Assembly: GCF_900091955.1 (NCBI RefSeq)
Contig: NZ_FMDF01000224.1
Location: forward strand, 62,001-126,000
Source of the DNA: Streptomyces sp. Ncost-T10-10d
GTDB lineage: Bacteria > Actinomycetota > Actinomycetes > Streptomycetales > Streptomycetaceae
DNA: 64,000 bases
Reading direction: 5' to 3'
Numbering within the stretch: the stretch's first letter is position 1; the number at the start of each line of letters is the position of its first letter. The notes beneath the pieces were generated by a model. That model ran no database searches. It was not told the origin of the DNA and worked only from the letters and a program-made list of their open reading frames with translations. Shown piece by piece: positions 1 through 11,400 of this stretch. A program made the translations under genes and the position numbers.

Positions 1-150
1 TCCGTAGGCCTCATAGCCTTTGTGCGGTGCACGCGGACCAGGTCGCCGTTCGAATGCCGGGAGTTCGGTGTCCGTGCCGACCGCCGGCAGCGTGAAGTGC
101 GGGCCGCGGAAGATGTCGACGAGGCGCCGGCCCCCTGCTCTCCAGGTGCT
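1..150 (-). pseudogene. Decayed C-terminal fragment of an FAD-dependent aromatic monooxygenase (edge)
   Basis: Read on the minus strand, one frame gives GRRLVDIFRGPHFTLPAVG (top-strand positions about 75-130), which resembles the RGPHFTLL block of the thioredoxin-like C-terminal domain of PheA/TfdB-type flavin monooxygenases. The next expected block (a VRVHR-like strand) appears in a different frame near position 30, and a KGYEAYG block returns to the first frame at the edge. Blocks in the right order but in shifted frames suggest a frameshifted remnant. No intact reading frame covers it and the sequence is cut by the window edge, so this is a weak call based on two short motifs. I see nothing else in positions 150-295. 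Confidence 0.3.
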
Positions 151-295
151 TGTCCGACGCCTCCTGGACACTTGCCCAGGTTCTTCACGCTGCGGGTGTG
201 CGGGCCGAACGGGTAGCTGCGGGCCTCCGCGTCCCGGCACAGACGGTCACGGCGGGGACGGCGCCACCCTCTCGGCCCCGCCCCCACGCCTCGGA

Positions 296-2263
296 TCAGT
301 TGTCGGACGGCCTGGGCAGGGCCCGGGCCTGGAACCGGGGTGCGTCCTGCGCGGTGCTTGCGGCGGTGCGCGCGAAGCTCGGCCGGACCTGGTAGATGCG
401 GGTCTGGTTGTCGGCGGTACGGAAGGTGTAGGCCCAGGTCGGGCCGTTGCTGGTGGTGTAGGTGAAGGTGGTCGGCACGGTGGCGGCGGCCTCGGACGAC
501 GGCTGCTGCCAGGGGCGCCAGGTGCCACTGCCCTGGGTGGTCTCGCCGGTGTTGTGGATGGTGCCGTCGGTGCCGCGCGCGGTGATCTCGATGAGGCCGG
601 TCAGCGGGGAGATGACGGCGCTCGGCTCACCTTCGGCGGTCAGCCCGTCGACGGTCTCCCAGGAACCGTAGGCACCGTTCTCGGCGGACTGGGCGGCGGT
701 GATGATGTGGCCCTGGCCGTCGTTGGCGAACACCCGGATGCGGTACCCCGGGTAGACGACGAGGGAGGGCGCGCCGCTGACGTTCTGCGCGCCGAGGCCG
801 GACCAGGCGGAGATGCTGCCGTTCTCGGTGAACCGGGCAGTGGTCAGCGTGCCGCTGGTGGTGGCGAAGAGCTGGATGCCGTCGCGGACGGTGACGGCCT
901 GGAGGGTGCCGCCGAGGCCGGACCCGGTGAGGGGCATCCAGCTCATGAAGTCGACGTTGGCCCGCTGCTGGATGCGGTACCAGGGCTTGCCGTTGCCGTC
1001 GACGGCGAACTGGACGAGCAGCCCGCCGGGGGTCTTCGCGGTGACCGGGGCGTGGGCCATGGCGCCGGCCAGGTCGATCCAGTCGTTCCAGTCCGCGGAG
1101 GCCTTGGCGGTCTGGTTGCGCTGCCAGATACTGCCGGAGGTGTTCTGTGCGGTGAGGACGACGCGCCCGTCGGTGTGCTCGCCGAGGGCGGGGCGTCCGG
1201 TGAAGGCTTCGTTGCCGGACACGGTGGTCCACTGCACGCCGTTGTAGTCCGAGGCGTCCGCCATCCGGCCGTGCACCAGCCGGCCGATGTTGTCCGTGTA
1301 CGCGAACTCCAGGGACCCCGTGGACGACTGGGTCACCGCGGCCGGGGTGAAGCTCTCCAGCGGTACCGCGGGGGAGACGGGGGTGTGGCTCGCGGTGATG
1401 CGGCAGGCGTCCGGGGCCCCGGCGACGTTGGAGTAGTTCTGCCAACCCGAGTTGCCGACGGTCTTGTTGTAGACCGGGAAGTCGCGGATGTTCTCGTCGA
1501 AGCGGTAGTAGTCGGCGGCGCCGGTCCCGGTTACGCCGACCAGGGTGTCACCGCCGATCGAGGTGATGCCCTTGGAGTACTGGTGCCAGTCGGCCAGGCT
1601 CTCCACCACGTGCCGCTCGAGCCAGCGCTGACTGGTGAAGTCGTAGCGTGAGCGGTAGAGCCGGCCGTCGGTCGCCGAACGTCCGTAGACCACGCCGGAA
1701 TCGGCGGCGACGATCAGGTCGTAGCGCTCCCAGCCCTGGTCGATGATCTTCCCGCTGTCGGCGCTCCAGGTGTCGGCGGCGGAGTCGTACTTGAAGGTCC
1801 GCAGCGCGCCCTCGTTGTCCAGCACCCAGATCCGGTCACCCCGGTCGATGGTGATCTGGTTGCGGTCCTCGGCCTTGGTCAGCCAGCCGAAGTTGGGGCT
1901 GATCTTCTTGTGGTGGATGTCCCAGGCGCCGGTCGAGCTGACCCGGTGGCTCAGGTAGAGGCCGTCGGACTTGATTCCGTAGAAGCGCGCGCCCTGGCCC
2001 GCCAGCATTCGGCCGTAACCGCTCCAGGTCGTGTCGATCGTGCTGGGGGAGGTCAGGTTGCCGCCGCTGACCGGGGTCGGCATGTCGTAACGCAGCAGCT
2101 TGCCCGCGGAGTCCAGGGCGTACACGGGGCCCGTGGTGGTGCAGGTGGCGGCCTCCGCCGCGTGTGCGGTGCCGGGCAGGGCCACGAGCAGCGGGATTGC
2201 GGCGACGGCGGCGGTCAGGGCCGCCAGCCGACGGGCGGTGCGCGGAATGAAGTGGGACGTCAT
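296..2263 (-). CDS. Secreted tachylectin-like / beta-propeller protein
   Basis: 655 residues. The first 35 residues form a Sec signal peptide (RRLAALTAAVAAIPLLVAL core, cleavage near AHA-AEA). Residues about 40-290 read as a tachylectin-2-like propeller (repeats such as VYALDSAGKLLRYDM, RIWVLDNEGALRTF and GWERYDLIVAADSGVVYG). Residues about 310-640 form a second propeller of the PLL/sialidase-like type with recurring W-x-G and D-G-R-V blades. No catalytic residues are evident, so carbohydrate binding at or outside the cell surface is the likely role; this is inference from fold similarity. It is transcribed divergently from the RHS toxin gene across 165 bp, and there is no evidence the two act together. 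Start: ATG with the signal peptide immediately after it. Confidence 0.75.
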   Translation of the reverse strand: MTSHFIPRTARRLAALTAAVAAIPLLVALPGTAHAAEAATCTTTGPVYALDSAGKLLRYDMPTPVSGGNLTSPSTIDTTWSGYGRMLAGQGARFYGIKSDGLYLSHRVSSTGAWDIHHKKISPNFGWLTKAEDRNQITIDRGDRIWVLDNEGALRTFKYDSAADTWSADSGKIIDQGWERYDLIVAADSGVVYGRSATDGRLYRSRYDFTSQRWLERHVVESLADWHQYSKGITSIGGDTLVGVTGTGAADYYRFDENIRDFPVYNKTVGNSGWQNYSNVAGAPDACRITASHTPVSPAVPLESFTPAAVTQSSTGSLEFAYTDNIGRLVHGRMADASDYNGVQWTTVSGNEAFTGRPALGEHTDGRVVLTAQNTSGSIWQRNQTAKASADWNDWIDLAGAMAHAPVTAKTPGGLLVQFAVDGNGKPWYRIQQRANVDFMSWMPLTGSGLGGTLQAVTVRDGIQLFATTSGTLTTARFTENGSISAWSGLGAQNVSGAPSLVVYPGYRIRVFANDGQGHIITAAQSAENGAYGSWETVDGLTAEGEPSAVISPLTGLIEITARGTDGTIHNTGETTQGSGTWRPWQQPSSEAAATVPTTFTYTTSNGPTWAYTFRTADNQTRIYQVRPSFARTAASTAQDAPRFQARALPRPSDN

Positions 2264-2428
2264 GCGGTCGGACGCTAGGCGAGCAGTGGTGAACGGTGCG
2301 GTATCAACCGGGTGAAGAAAGCGCGTTCCTGATTGACGGGTACATGAACACTCGACGGATCTCTCGACACGTATCCCTCACGGTCCTCAACATCAACTGG
2401 TCCATTCCGTGAAGAACTTGGGGGTTCC

Positions 2429-5400
2429 GTGCCTGCGTACCGAAGAATCGCGCGACGTCTGCTGATGCTTCGCGCGGTACGCGGGATCTGGGGCCGGGTC
2501 GTCGGTCTGGCCGTCGTCGTGACGCTGGCCGTCGGCTCGCTGGCCCTGGCCGGAACCGGCTTCCCGCTTTTCCCGGATGCGCCCGAGGCAGCCAAGGGCC
2601 CCGGCCAGCGCTGGGGGAGCGCCGAAGGGCGCAGCCACGTCGGAGGCGGCCCTGGCAACACCGAGTCGCCGACCTCGGTGCGCGCGAAGTACCCGCTCAA
2701 ACCACCGCAGTCGGCCCGGCCGGCGGTCCGGCCCAACATCGCCGAGGTCACCGCACCGCCCGCCGCCCGGACCACCGGATTCGACCGCGCGACCAGCACG
2801 GAGCTCGTCTCCGAGCGGGATGCCCGCAGCCGCACCTACGCCAACCAGGACGGCACCCGCACCACCGAGATCTCCACCACGCCCATCAACTACCGTGACG
2901 ACAAGGGCGACTGGCACCCGATCGACGCGAAGCTGACCGGGCGCGAGAACTCCGCCCGGACCGCCCGCGCGGGTGCGGGGGCCGCCGGGTGGGCCAACAC
3001 CGCCGACTCGGTCGGCCTCGACCTGGCCGCCCGTGCCGATGCCCCGCAGCTCGCCGCCCTCACGCTCCCGTCCGGTGAGTCCTTCTCGTACGGGCTGAGC
3101 GGCGCCGCTCCCGTGCCGGGCAGCGCGGACGGCACCAGGGTCAGCTACGAGCAGGTCCTGCCCGGCACCGATCTCTGGCTGGACTCGCAGGCCGGCGGGG
3201 TCAAGGAGACCCTGGTCCTGCACTCCGCGTCCGCCCCCGCCGAGTTCGTCTTCCCGCTCGCGCTCGACGGCCTCGACGCCGCCGTCCGGGACGGTTCGAT
3301 CGTGCTCACCGGGTCCGACGGCCGCACCAGGGCCGTCATCCCGGCCGGGTTCATGACGGACGCCCGCGGCGCCACCTCGTACGCGGTCCGCTACACCCTC
3401 GTCGAGCGGGACGGCCGCCCGGCCCTGAAGGTGAACGCCGACCGCGGCTGGCTCACCGACCCGGACCGAGCCTTCCCCGTCCGCGTCGACCCGTCCGTCG
3501 AGACCGGCGCCGCGTCCACCTCCATGTACGTCCGGGACGGCGGCCCGTCCGTGGTCGGCACCGACGAACTCCAGGTCGGCCGCGGCCCGTCCGGCGCGAC
3601 CTACTCCTACCTCGGCTTCCCCGGCCTCGACGACCGGCTGCGCAACCACCGGATCTTCGGGGCGCAGCTCCAGATCGTGAACTTCGACTCCGCCTCCTGC
3701 AAGGCGCGACCGGTCTCCGTCCACCCGGTCACCCAGTCCTGGACCGCGGGCACCAGCACTGCCTACCCGGGTCCGTCGGTCGGCGGGGCGCTGGCCACCA
3801 GGTCGTTCGCGTACGGGCACGTCGCCTTCGGCGCCTCCCGGTCCAACTGCCCCGCGGCCGGGGAACTCTTCGACCTCGGCAAGGGCGGCCGCGACCTGGT
3901 CCAGCGCTGGGCCGACGGCACCCAGCCCAACAACGGCCTGTCGCTGCGCGCCTCGGCCACCGACACGCTCTCCTTCAAGAAGCTCACCGGCCACGCCACC
4001 GCGAACCCGCCGAAGCTGTTCGTCACGCACTCCCCGTACAGCGCCACGTACGCCTTCCCCAAGCCCGTCCCCGACCCGCCGGTGCTGCAGAACCAGGCGG
4101 GCAAGGTCAAGGTCGCGGTGACGAACACGGGGGCCGAGACCTGGACCCCGAGCACCTACTACCTCGCGTACCGCGCCTATGACGCCAAGGGCAAGCTGGT
4201 CACCCAGCAGCGGTCCGCCAACCTCACCGGCAACGTGGCGCACGGGGCGAAGACCACCCTCGACGCGACCATCAAGGCCCTGCCGCCGGGCACCTACCTG
4301 CTCGACTTCACCATGGTGCGCACCGGCGGCAAGGTCTTCACCGACGAACAGGTCCCGCCCGGCCGGCTCACCCTCCAGGTCTTCGACATCGCCCCGGTGG
4401 TCAAGGAACAGTTCCCGCCCAACGGCTACCAGGCCCAGACCCTCACCCCGCAGCTGTGGGCCGCCGGGGTCGACATCGACGCCCCGCCCGGCTCCGCCCT
4501 CCAGTACAAGTACGAGATCTGCGAGGCCGGCAAGGACGGCAAGCCGACCGGCTGCACCACCTCCGCCTACCAGACGTCGTCCGCCTACCCCGTCCCGGCC
4601 GGCCGGCTGAAGTGGGGCACCACCTACCTGTGGCGCGGCTTCGTCAAGGACGCGTCCAACGAGGTGCCCACCGCGCAGCTCGCGCTGGTCGCCGCCGTGC
4701 CGCAGCCCGAGATCACCTCACGGCTGTCCGAGGCGCCCGGCAAGGAGTTCGACCCGAACGTCGGGAACTTCACCTCCTCCGCCATCGACGCGTCGCTCAC
4801 CACGACCGGGCCCGACCTGACCCTCGTCCGCACGTACAACAGCCTCGACCCGCGGCGCGACCTCGCCTTCGGGGCCGGCTGGTCGACCCGGTACGACATG
4901 CGGCTCACCGCCGACGACGACGGCAGCGGCAACGTCGTCATCCGCTACCCCGACGGCCAGGACGTCCGCTTCGGCAAGAACCCCGACGGCACCTTCGCCC
5001 CGCCGCCCGGCCGGTACGCCAAGCTGACACTGGACGCCACGGCGGGCACCTACCGGCTCCAGGACAAGTCCGGCACCAGCTACGACTTCAGCACCGGCGG
5101 CCTGCTCACGAAGATCACGGACGCCTCGTCCAACGTGGTCACCTACACCTGGTCCGGCGGGAAGATCCAGAGCGCCGCGCACGCCCGCAGCGGCCGCGCG
5201 CTGAACTTCACCTGGACCGGCTCCCACGTCACCGCGGTGTCGACCAACCCGGTCGACGGCGCCCCGCTGACCTGGTCGTACACCTACACCGGCGACCTGC
5301 TCGACAAGGTCTGCGACCCGACCGGCGGCTGCACCCGGTACGAGTACGGGGCGGGCAGCCACTACGGCAGTACGGTGCTCGACTCCCGCCCCGAGTCCTA

Positions 5401-8400
5401 CTGGAAGCTGGGCGAGGCCGAGGGCACGGCCGCCGACAGCGCCGTCGAGGCCAACCTCGGCAAGGACCGCGGCACCTCCACCGATGTCACCCTCGGCGCG
5501 GCCGGAGCGATCTCCGGCGACCCGGGCACCGCGGCCGGATTCAACGGCAACACCTCCCGCATCGTGCTGCCCTCCGGCACCCTCAAGAAGAGCCGCGACA
5601 CGGCCGTCGAGGTGTGGTTCAAGACGCCCGCGACCGGCGTCGGCGGCCCGCTCGTCGGCTACCAGAACAAGGCCTGGGGCACCGCGCCCCAGGCCGGTGT
5701 GCCCGCCCTGTACGTCGGCAACGACGGCAAGCTGCGCGGCCAGTTCTGGACCGGGACCGTCGCCCCGATCACCGACATCACCAAGAACGTCAACGACGGC
5801 AAGTGGCACCACGCCGTGCTCTCGGCGTCCGGCTCCACGCAGAGCCTCTACCTGGACGGCAAGCTTTCCGGCACCCTCACCGGCAAGCAGCTCGTCGCCG
5901 GCGACCTGACCTACAACCAGATCGGCGCCGCACACGCCACCACCCCGGCCTCCTGGCCCGGCTGGGGCAGCACCGGGCCCCGCTCCTTCGCCGGCACCAT
6001 CGACGACGTCGCCGTCTACCACCATCCGCTCGGTGCGACGGCCGTCGCCGGTCACTACCGCGAGGGCACCCGGACCGCGGACGTCCTGACCCGGACGACG
6101 CTGCCGTCGGGCCGCACCGCCTCCGAGGTCACGTACGACACCGCCCGCGACCGCGTCCAGGAGTACACCGACCGCAACGGCGGCACTTGGAAGATCAGTA
6201 CGCCCGCGGTCTTCGGCAACGACACGGACCTGCGCCGCACCGTCGAGGTCCACGACCCGGTCGACTCGCCGTACTTCTACGAGTACGACGGCCTGACCTC
6301 GCGGATGCTGCGCTACGGCGAGCCGATGGCGCTCGGCGCCCGCGACTCCAACCCCGCACCGAGTCCGTCGGACACCGACCCGCCGCAGGAGGTCTGCACC
6401 GAGCCCGACCCGGGCGACCCGGCGTTCTGCACCAACCCGCCCGGTGACGGCGGCGGCGAACCGGACTTCATCCGGCACCCCGCCGACGGTGTCGCCATCC
6501 GTCTCTTCGAGTACGACGACAACGGCTTCCAGACCGGCATCATCAGCGAGAACGGCGACCGGGTCACCCTCGGCTACGACGACCGGGGCAACGTCACCAG
6601 CCGCACCACCTGCCGGGCCAAGGACGACTGCCAGACCTCGTACACCACCTACCCGACCCCGGCCGGCGACATCGACCTGCGCGCCGACCAGCCCTCGCAG
6701 ACCCTCGACGGCCGGTCCTCCGGCCCCACCGACACCCGCTTCCGCACCCAGTACCAGTACGACGTCCGGGGGCTGCTCACCCAGCAGACGGCGGCCGACG
6801 GCGGCACCGTAAAGAACACCTACACCACGGGCGCCGAACCCGCCGTCAACGGCGGCAACACCCCCACCGGGCTGCCGCTGACCTCCACCGACCCGCGCGG
6901 CAAGGTCACCCGCTACCTGTATTTCACCAGCGGTGACCTCGCCCAGGTCACCGAAGCCTCCGGCCTGGTCACGAAGTTCACCTACGACGCGCTGGGCCGC
7001 AAACTCACCGAGACCGCCATCTCGGACGCCCAGCCGTCCGGCGCCACCATCACCCTCGCCTACGACAAGCTGTCCCGGCTCGTCTCCACCACCGAACCGG
7101 CCGCCACCAACGTCGTCACCCTCTCCAAGCACCAGCAGCGCACCGCCACCGGCTACGACGCCGACGGCAACACCGTGCGCACCGAGGTCGGCGACGTGCT
7201 CGGCGGTGATCCCGCACGGGTGATGACCTTCGAGTACGACGCGTACGGCCGGCCCGAGAAGGTGAGTGACGCCGAGGGCGGCGAGACCACCTACGGCTAC
7301 GACACGCTCGGCAACAAGACCTCGATGGTGGACGCCAACGGCAACCACTTCGACTACGTGTACACCGCGCGCAACATGATGGCCGAGACCCGGATGCGCG
7401 ACTGGGACGACGACGGCGGGGACCCGGAGTACACCGTCCTGCAGTCGTACGCGTACGACATGGGCGGCCGGGTCGTCCGCAACACCGACGCGATGGGACG
7501 CGACCTCGTCTACGAGTACTTCGGCGACGACCTGCTCAAGTCCCTCACCCTCAAGGGATTCCACAACCCCGACGGCACCCGCCGGGACATCGTCGTCGAG
7601 TCCAACACCTACGACGGCGCCGGCAACGTCCTCACCGAGAAGGCGAACAACGGCAAGCTCGTCACCGAGTACACCTACGACGCGGTCGGCCGCACCAAGT
7701 CCGAGGTCACCGACCCGGCAGGGCTCGCCCGCCGGACCACGTACACCTACGACCTCGCGGGCAACGTGGAGACCACCACGTCCAACGGCGCCCCCTCCAA
7801 CGTGCCGTGGCCCACGAGCGTCACACCCGAGACCGTCCGGTACGTCTACGACGACGCGGGCAACGCCCAGCAGGAGATCGTCCAGAACGGCACCGACAGC
7901 CGCACCACGGTCTACGGATACGACCAGCGAGGCCTCGTCACCTACCGCACCGACCCGGCGGGCAACCGCACCGACTACGCCTACGACGAGGTCGGCCGCC
8001 CGCTGTCGGCCACCTCGCCCTCCGTGGCGACCGAGTCCGGCGGCGCGGACCCCGTCACCTCCCGCCCGACCACCTACACCGGCTACGACAGCTTCGGCGC
8101 GGTCACCGAATCCGTCGATGCCCTCGGCAACACCAACCGCACCACCTACGACCGGCTGGGACGCACCCTCACCGCCACCGCCCCCGGCTACCGGGCCCCC
8201 GGCTCCACCGAGACCGTCACCCCGACGACCTCCCGGAGCTATGACGCGCTGGGCAACGTGGTCACCGCGACCGACCCGCTCGGCCAGGTCACCGAGTTCC
8301 ACTACGACCGGCAGAACCGGCTCACCGACAAGGACGTACCCGTCGGCAAGGACGACGAGCACGCCCGGTGGTCGTACGCCTACACCCGCACCGGCGAACT

Positions 8401-11400
8401 CCTGTCGGTCACCGACCCGTCCGGGGCGCGCGCCGAGACCACGTACGACGACCTCGACCGGCCCGTCACCACCACCCGCATCGAACGTAAGCCGCTGCCC
8501 GCCGCGTTCACCACCCGCAACGAGTACGACGACACGGGCAACGTGGTCAAGCAGACCGAACCCGGCGGCGGCATCAGCCTGTACGGCTACGACAATCTGG
8601 GCCAGCTGACCCGGGCGACCGACCCGGGCGGTGTGGTCACCCAGTTCGGTTACGACATGAGCGGCCGCGAGGTCCGCAGCACCGACGGCATGGGCCGTAC
8701 CTCGGCCAAGCTCTTCGACGCCTTCGGCCAACTGGTCCGGGACTCCGACCTGGACGCGACCAACAGCCTGCTGCGCAAGGTCGACTACGGCTACGACACG
8801 GCCGGCAATCTGACCACCTCCACCGACCCGCTGGGCCGCACCACCCGCTACGACTACGACGCCCTCGGCCGGCTGACCGGGCAGACCGAACCCGTCTCCG
8901 ACACCGAGTCCGTCACCACCTCCTTCGGGTACGACGCCCTGGGCAACCGCACCCGCTACACCGACGGCCGCGGCAACAAGACCCTCTACACGGTCAACAC
9001 CCTCGGCCTGGCCGAGTCGGTCGTCGAACCGGCGACCAGCCGCGACCCCGCACCGCAGGACCGCACCTGGACCACCGCGTACGACGCCGCAGGCCGGCCG
9101 GTGAAGCTCAGCGCGCCCGGCGGCGTGGTCCGCGAGCGCGGCTACGACCGTGCCGGGCTGCTCGTCCACGAGAGAGGCAGCGGCGCCGAGGCCGCCACCG
9201 CGGAGAAGAACTTCGGCTACGACTCCTCGGGCCGGCTGACGAAGACCTCGTCCCCCAAGGGCGACAACACCTACGCGTACAACGACCGCGGCTCGCTGAT
9301 CGAGGCGAAGGGGCCGTCCGGCACCGCGACGTACGAGTACGACGCCGACGGTCTGCTCACCTCCCGCGCCGACGCCGCCGGCACGGCGAACTTCGGCTAC
9401 GCCCGCAGGCAGCTGACCTCCGCCACCGACCCGCTCACCGGCGCCAACCAGACCTACCGCTACGACGGGGCGGGCTCCGTCAAGGAGATCGACTACGGCG
9501 CCGGCCAGTCGCGCAGCTTCGCCTACGACGATCTGGGCCGGATCGACACGGACACCATCAAGAGCAGCGGCGGCGCCACCATCGCGTCGACCGACTACGG
9601 CTACGACTCCGACGACCACCTCACCTCCAAGAAGACCACCGGAACGGCCAAGGCCGGTGAGAACAGTTACGGATACGACCAGGCCGGACGCCTGACCTCC
9701 TGGACGGAGAACGGCACCACCACCGAGTACGGCTGGGACAAGAGCGGCAACCGGGTCAAGAACGGCGACAAGACAGCCACCTTCGACGAACGCAACCGGC
9801 TGCTGTCCGACGGGGACTACACCTACGACCACACCCCGCGCGGCACCCTGGCCGGCCGGACCAGCTCCGGGATGACCGAGGAATTCACCTTCGACGCCTT
9901 CGACCGGCTGACGAAGGCGGGGGAGTCCGGGACGGAGTACACCTACGACTCCCTGGACCGGGTGGCCTCCCGCAACCAGGCGGACTTCAGCTACGCGGGC
10001 CTCGCCCCCGACCCGGTCAAGGACAACAACTCCACGTACGGCAGGGGCGCGTCCGACGAACTGCTCTCGGTCGCCGAGGGCACCGGCGCGGCGCAGCTGA
10101 CGGTGACGGACAAGCACGGCGACGTGGTCGGCGACATGTCGGCGACCGACGGCGCGGCCACCGCGCTGACCGGTTCCACGGCCTTCGACCCGTTCGGGCA
10201 GCCGTCCGCGTCGAGCGACGCACAGCCGGGCACGGCGGGCAACGCCGGCTACCAGGGCGACTGGACCGACCCCGACACCGAACAGGTGAACATGGGGGCG
10301 CGCTGGTACGACCCGGGCACCGGGGTCTTCGACTCCCGGGACTCCTACACGTACGCCTCCGGAGCCTCGATCCTCGCGAACCGCTACACCTACGGTGCCG
10401 GCTCCCCGATGGACTTCACCGACCCGGACGGGCACTGGCCCAGCTGTGGCTGGTGCAAGAAGGCGTACAACAAGATCAAGAAGAACAAGTACGTCCGTGC
10501 CGCAGTCAAGACCGCCAAGAACATCGTCAAGGCGGTCGTCTACACGGTCCGCCACCCCATCTCCGCACTGAAGAAGGCCCTCAGCTACGCGGGCAAGGCG
10601 GCGAGCTACATCTACCGCAAGTCCGGCCTCAAGCGGATCGTCGACGCCGGCGTGCGGATCGCGAAGAGCGTCGGAAACAGTACCGGGTTCACCCAATGGG
10701 CCCGGGAGAAGGCGGCCGAGGCGCGCAGGATCTACCACGAGACCCGGGCCGCGGTCAGCCGCAAGGCCCGGGAGGCGGCCGCCTTCGTCGCGAAGCACAA
10801 CCCGATCCCCGAGATCGTGGCCGCGGCCCGGCCGCTCATCGCGGTGGCCAAGGCGGTGGTGACGGCCGATCCCAATCTGCCGGCGATCCTCGTCGGCGCG
10901 GCCAAGGACGTGATCGCGGACGTGGCGAAGGCGACGGACGCCATCCGTGAGGCGGTGGTCGAGCAGGTCGGCGCCGTCGTCGAGACGGTTCGCGACTCCG
11001 TCGACTGGGGCGCGGTGTGGGAGGGCGTCAAGACGGTCGGCAACGTGGTCGGCGATGTCACCGGCTTCAACGACATCAGGGACTGCGTCACCACCGGCGA
11101 CATGGAGGCCTGCGCCTGGGCCGTCGCGACGGTGGCCGGTGTGGCCCTCGGCGGCGTCGGCGCGGGCGCGGTCCGGGCGGCCAAGGCGGGCCGGATGACG
11201 GTGAAGGCCGCGAAGTACGCGGACGACATCGCGAAGGCCGCCAAGAAGGCCGACGAGACACTCGACCGGGTCGAGTCGGCGGTCGAATGCGTCCAGCTCG
11301 CCTCGGACCTGGTGGGCAACAGCTTCGTACCGGGCACCGAAGTGGTGATGGCCGACGGCAGCCGCCGACCGATCGAACAGGTCGAGGCGGGCGACAAGGT

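Noticed and set aside
7000..10000. Repeated YD motifs considered as a CRISPR or DNA repeat array
   Set aside because: Repetition is at the protein level (YDxxGRL) with variable spacing, as in all RHS proteins; there are no regular DNA repeats or spacers.
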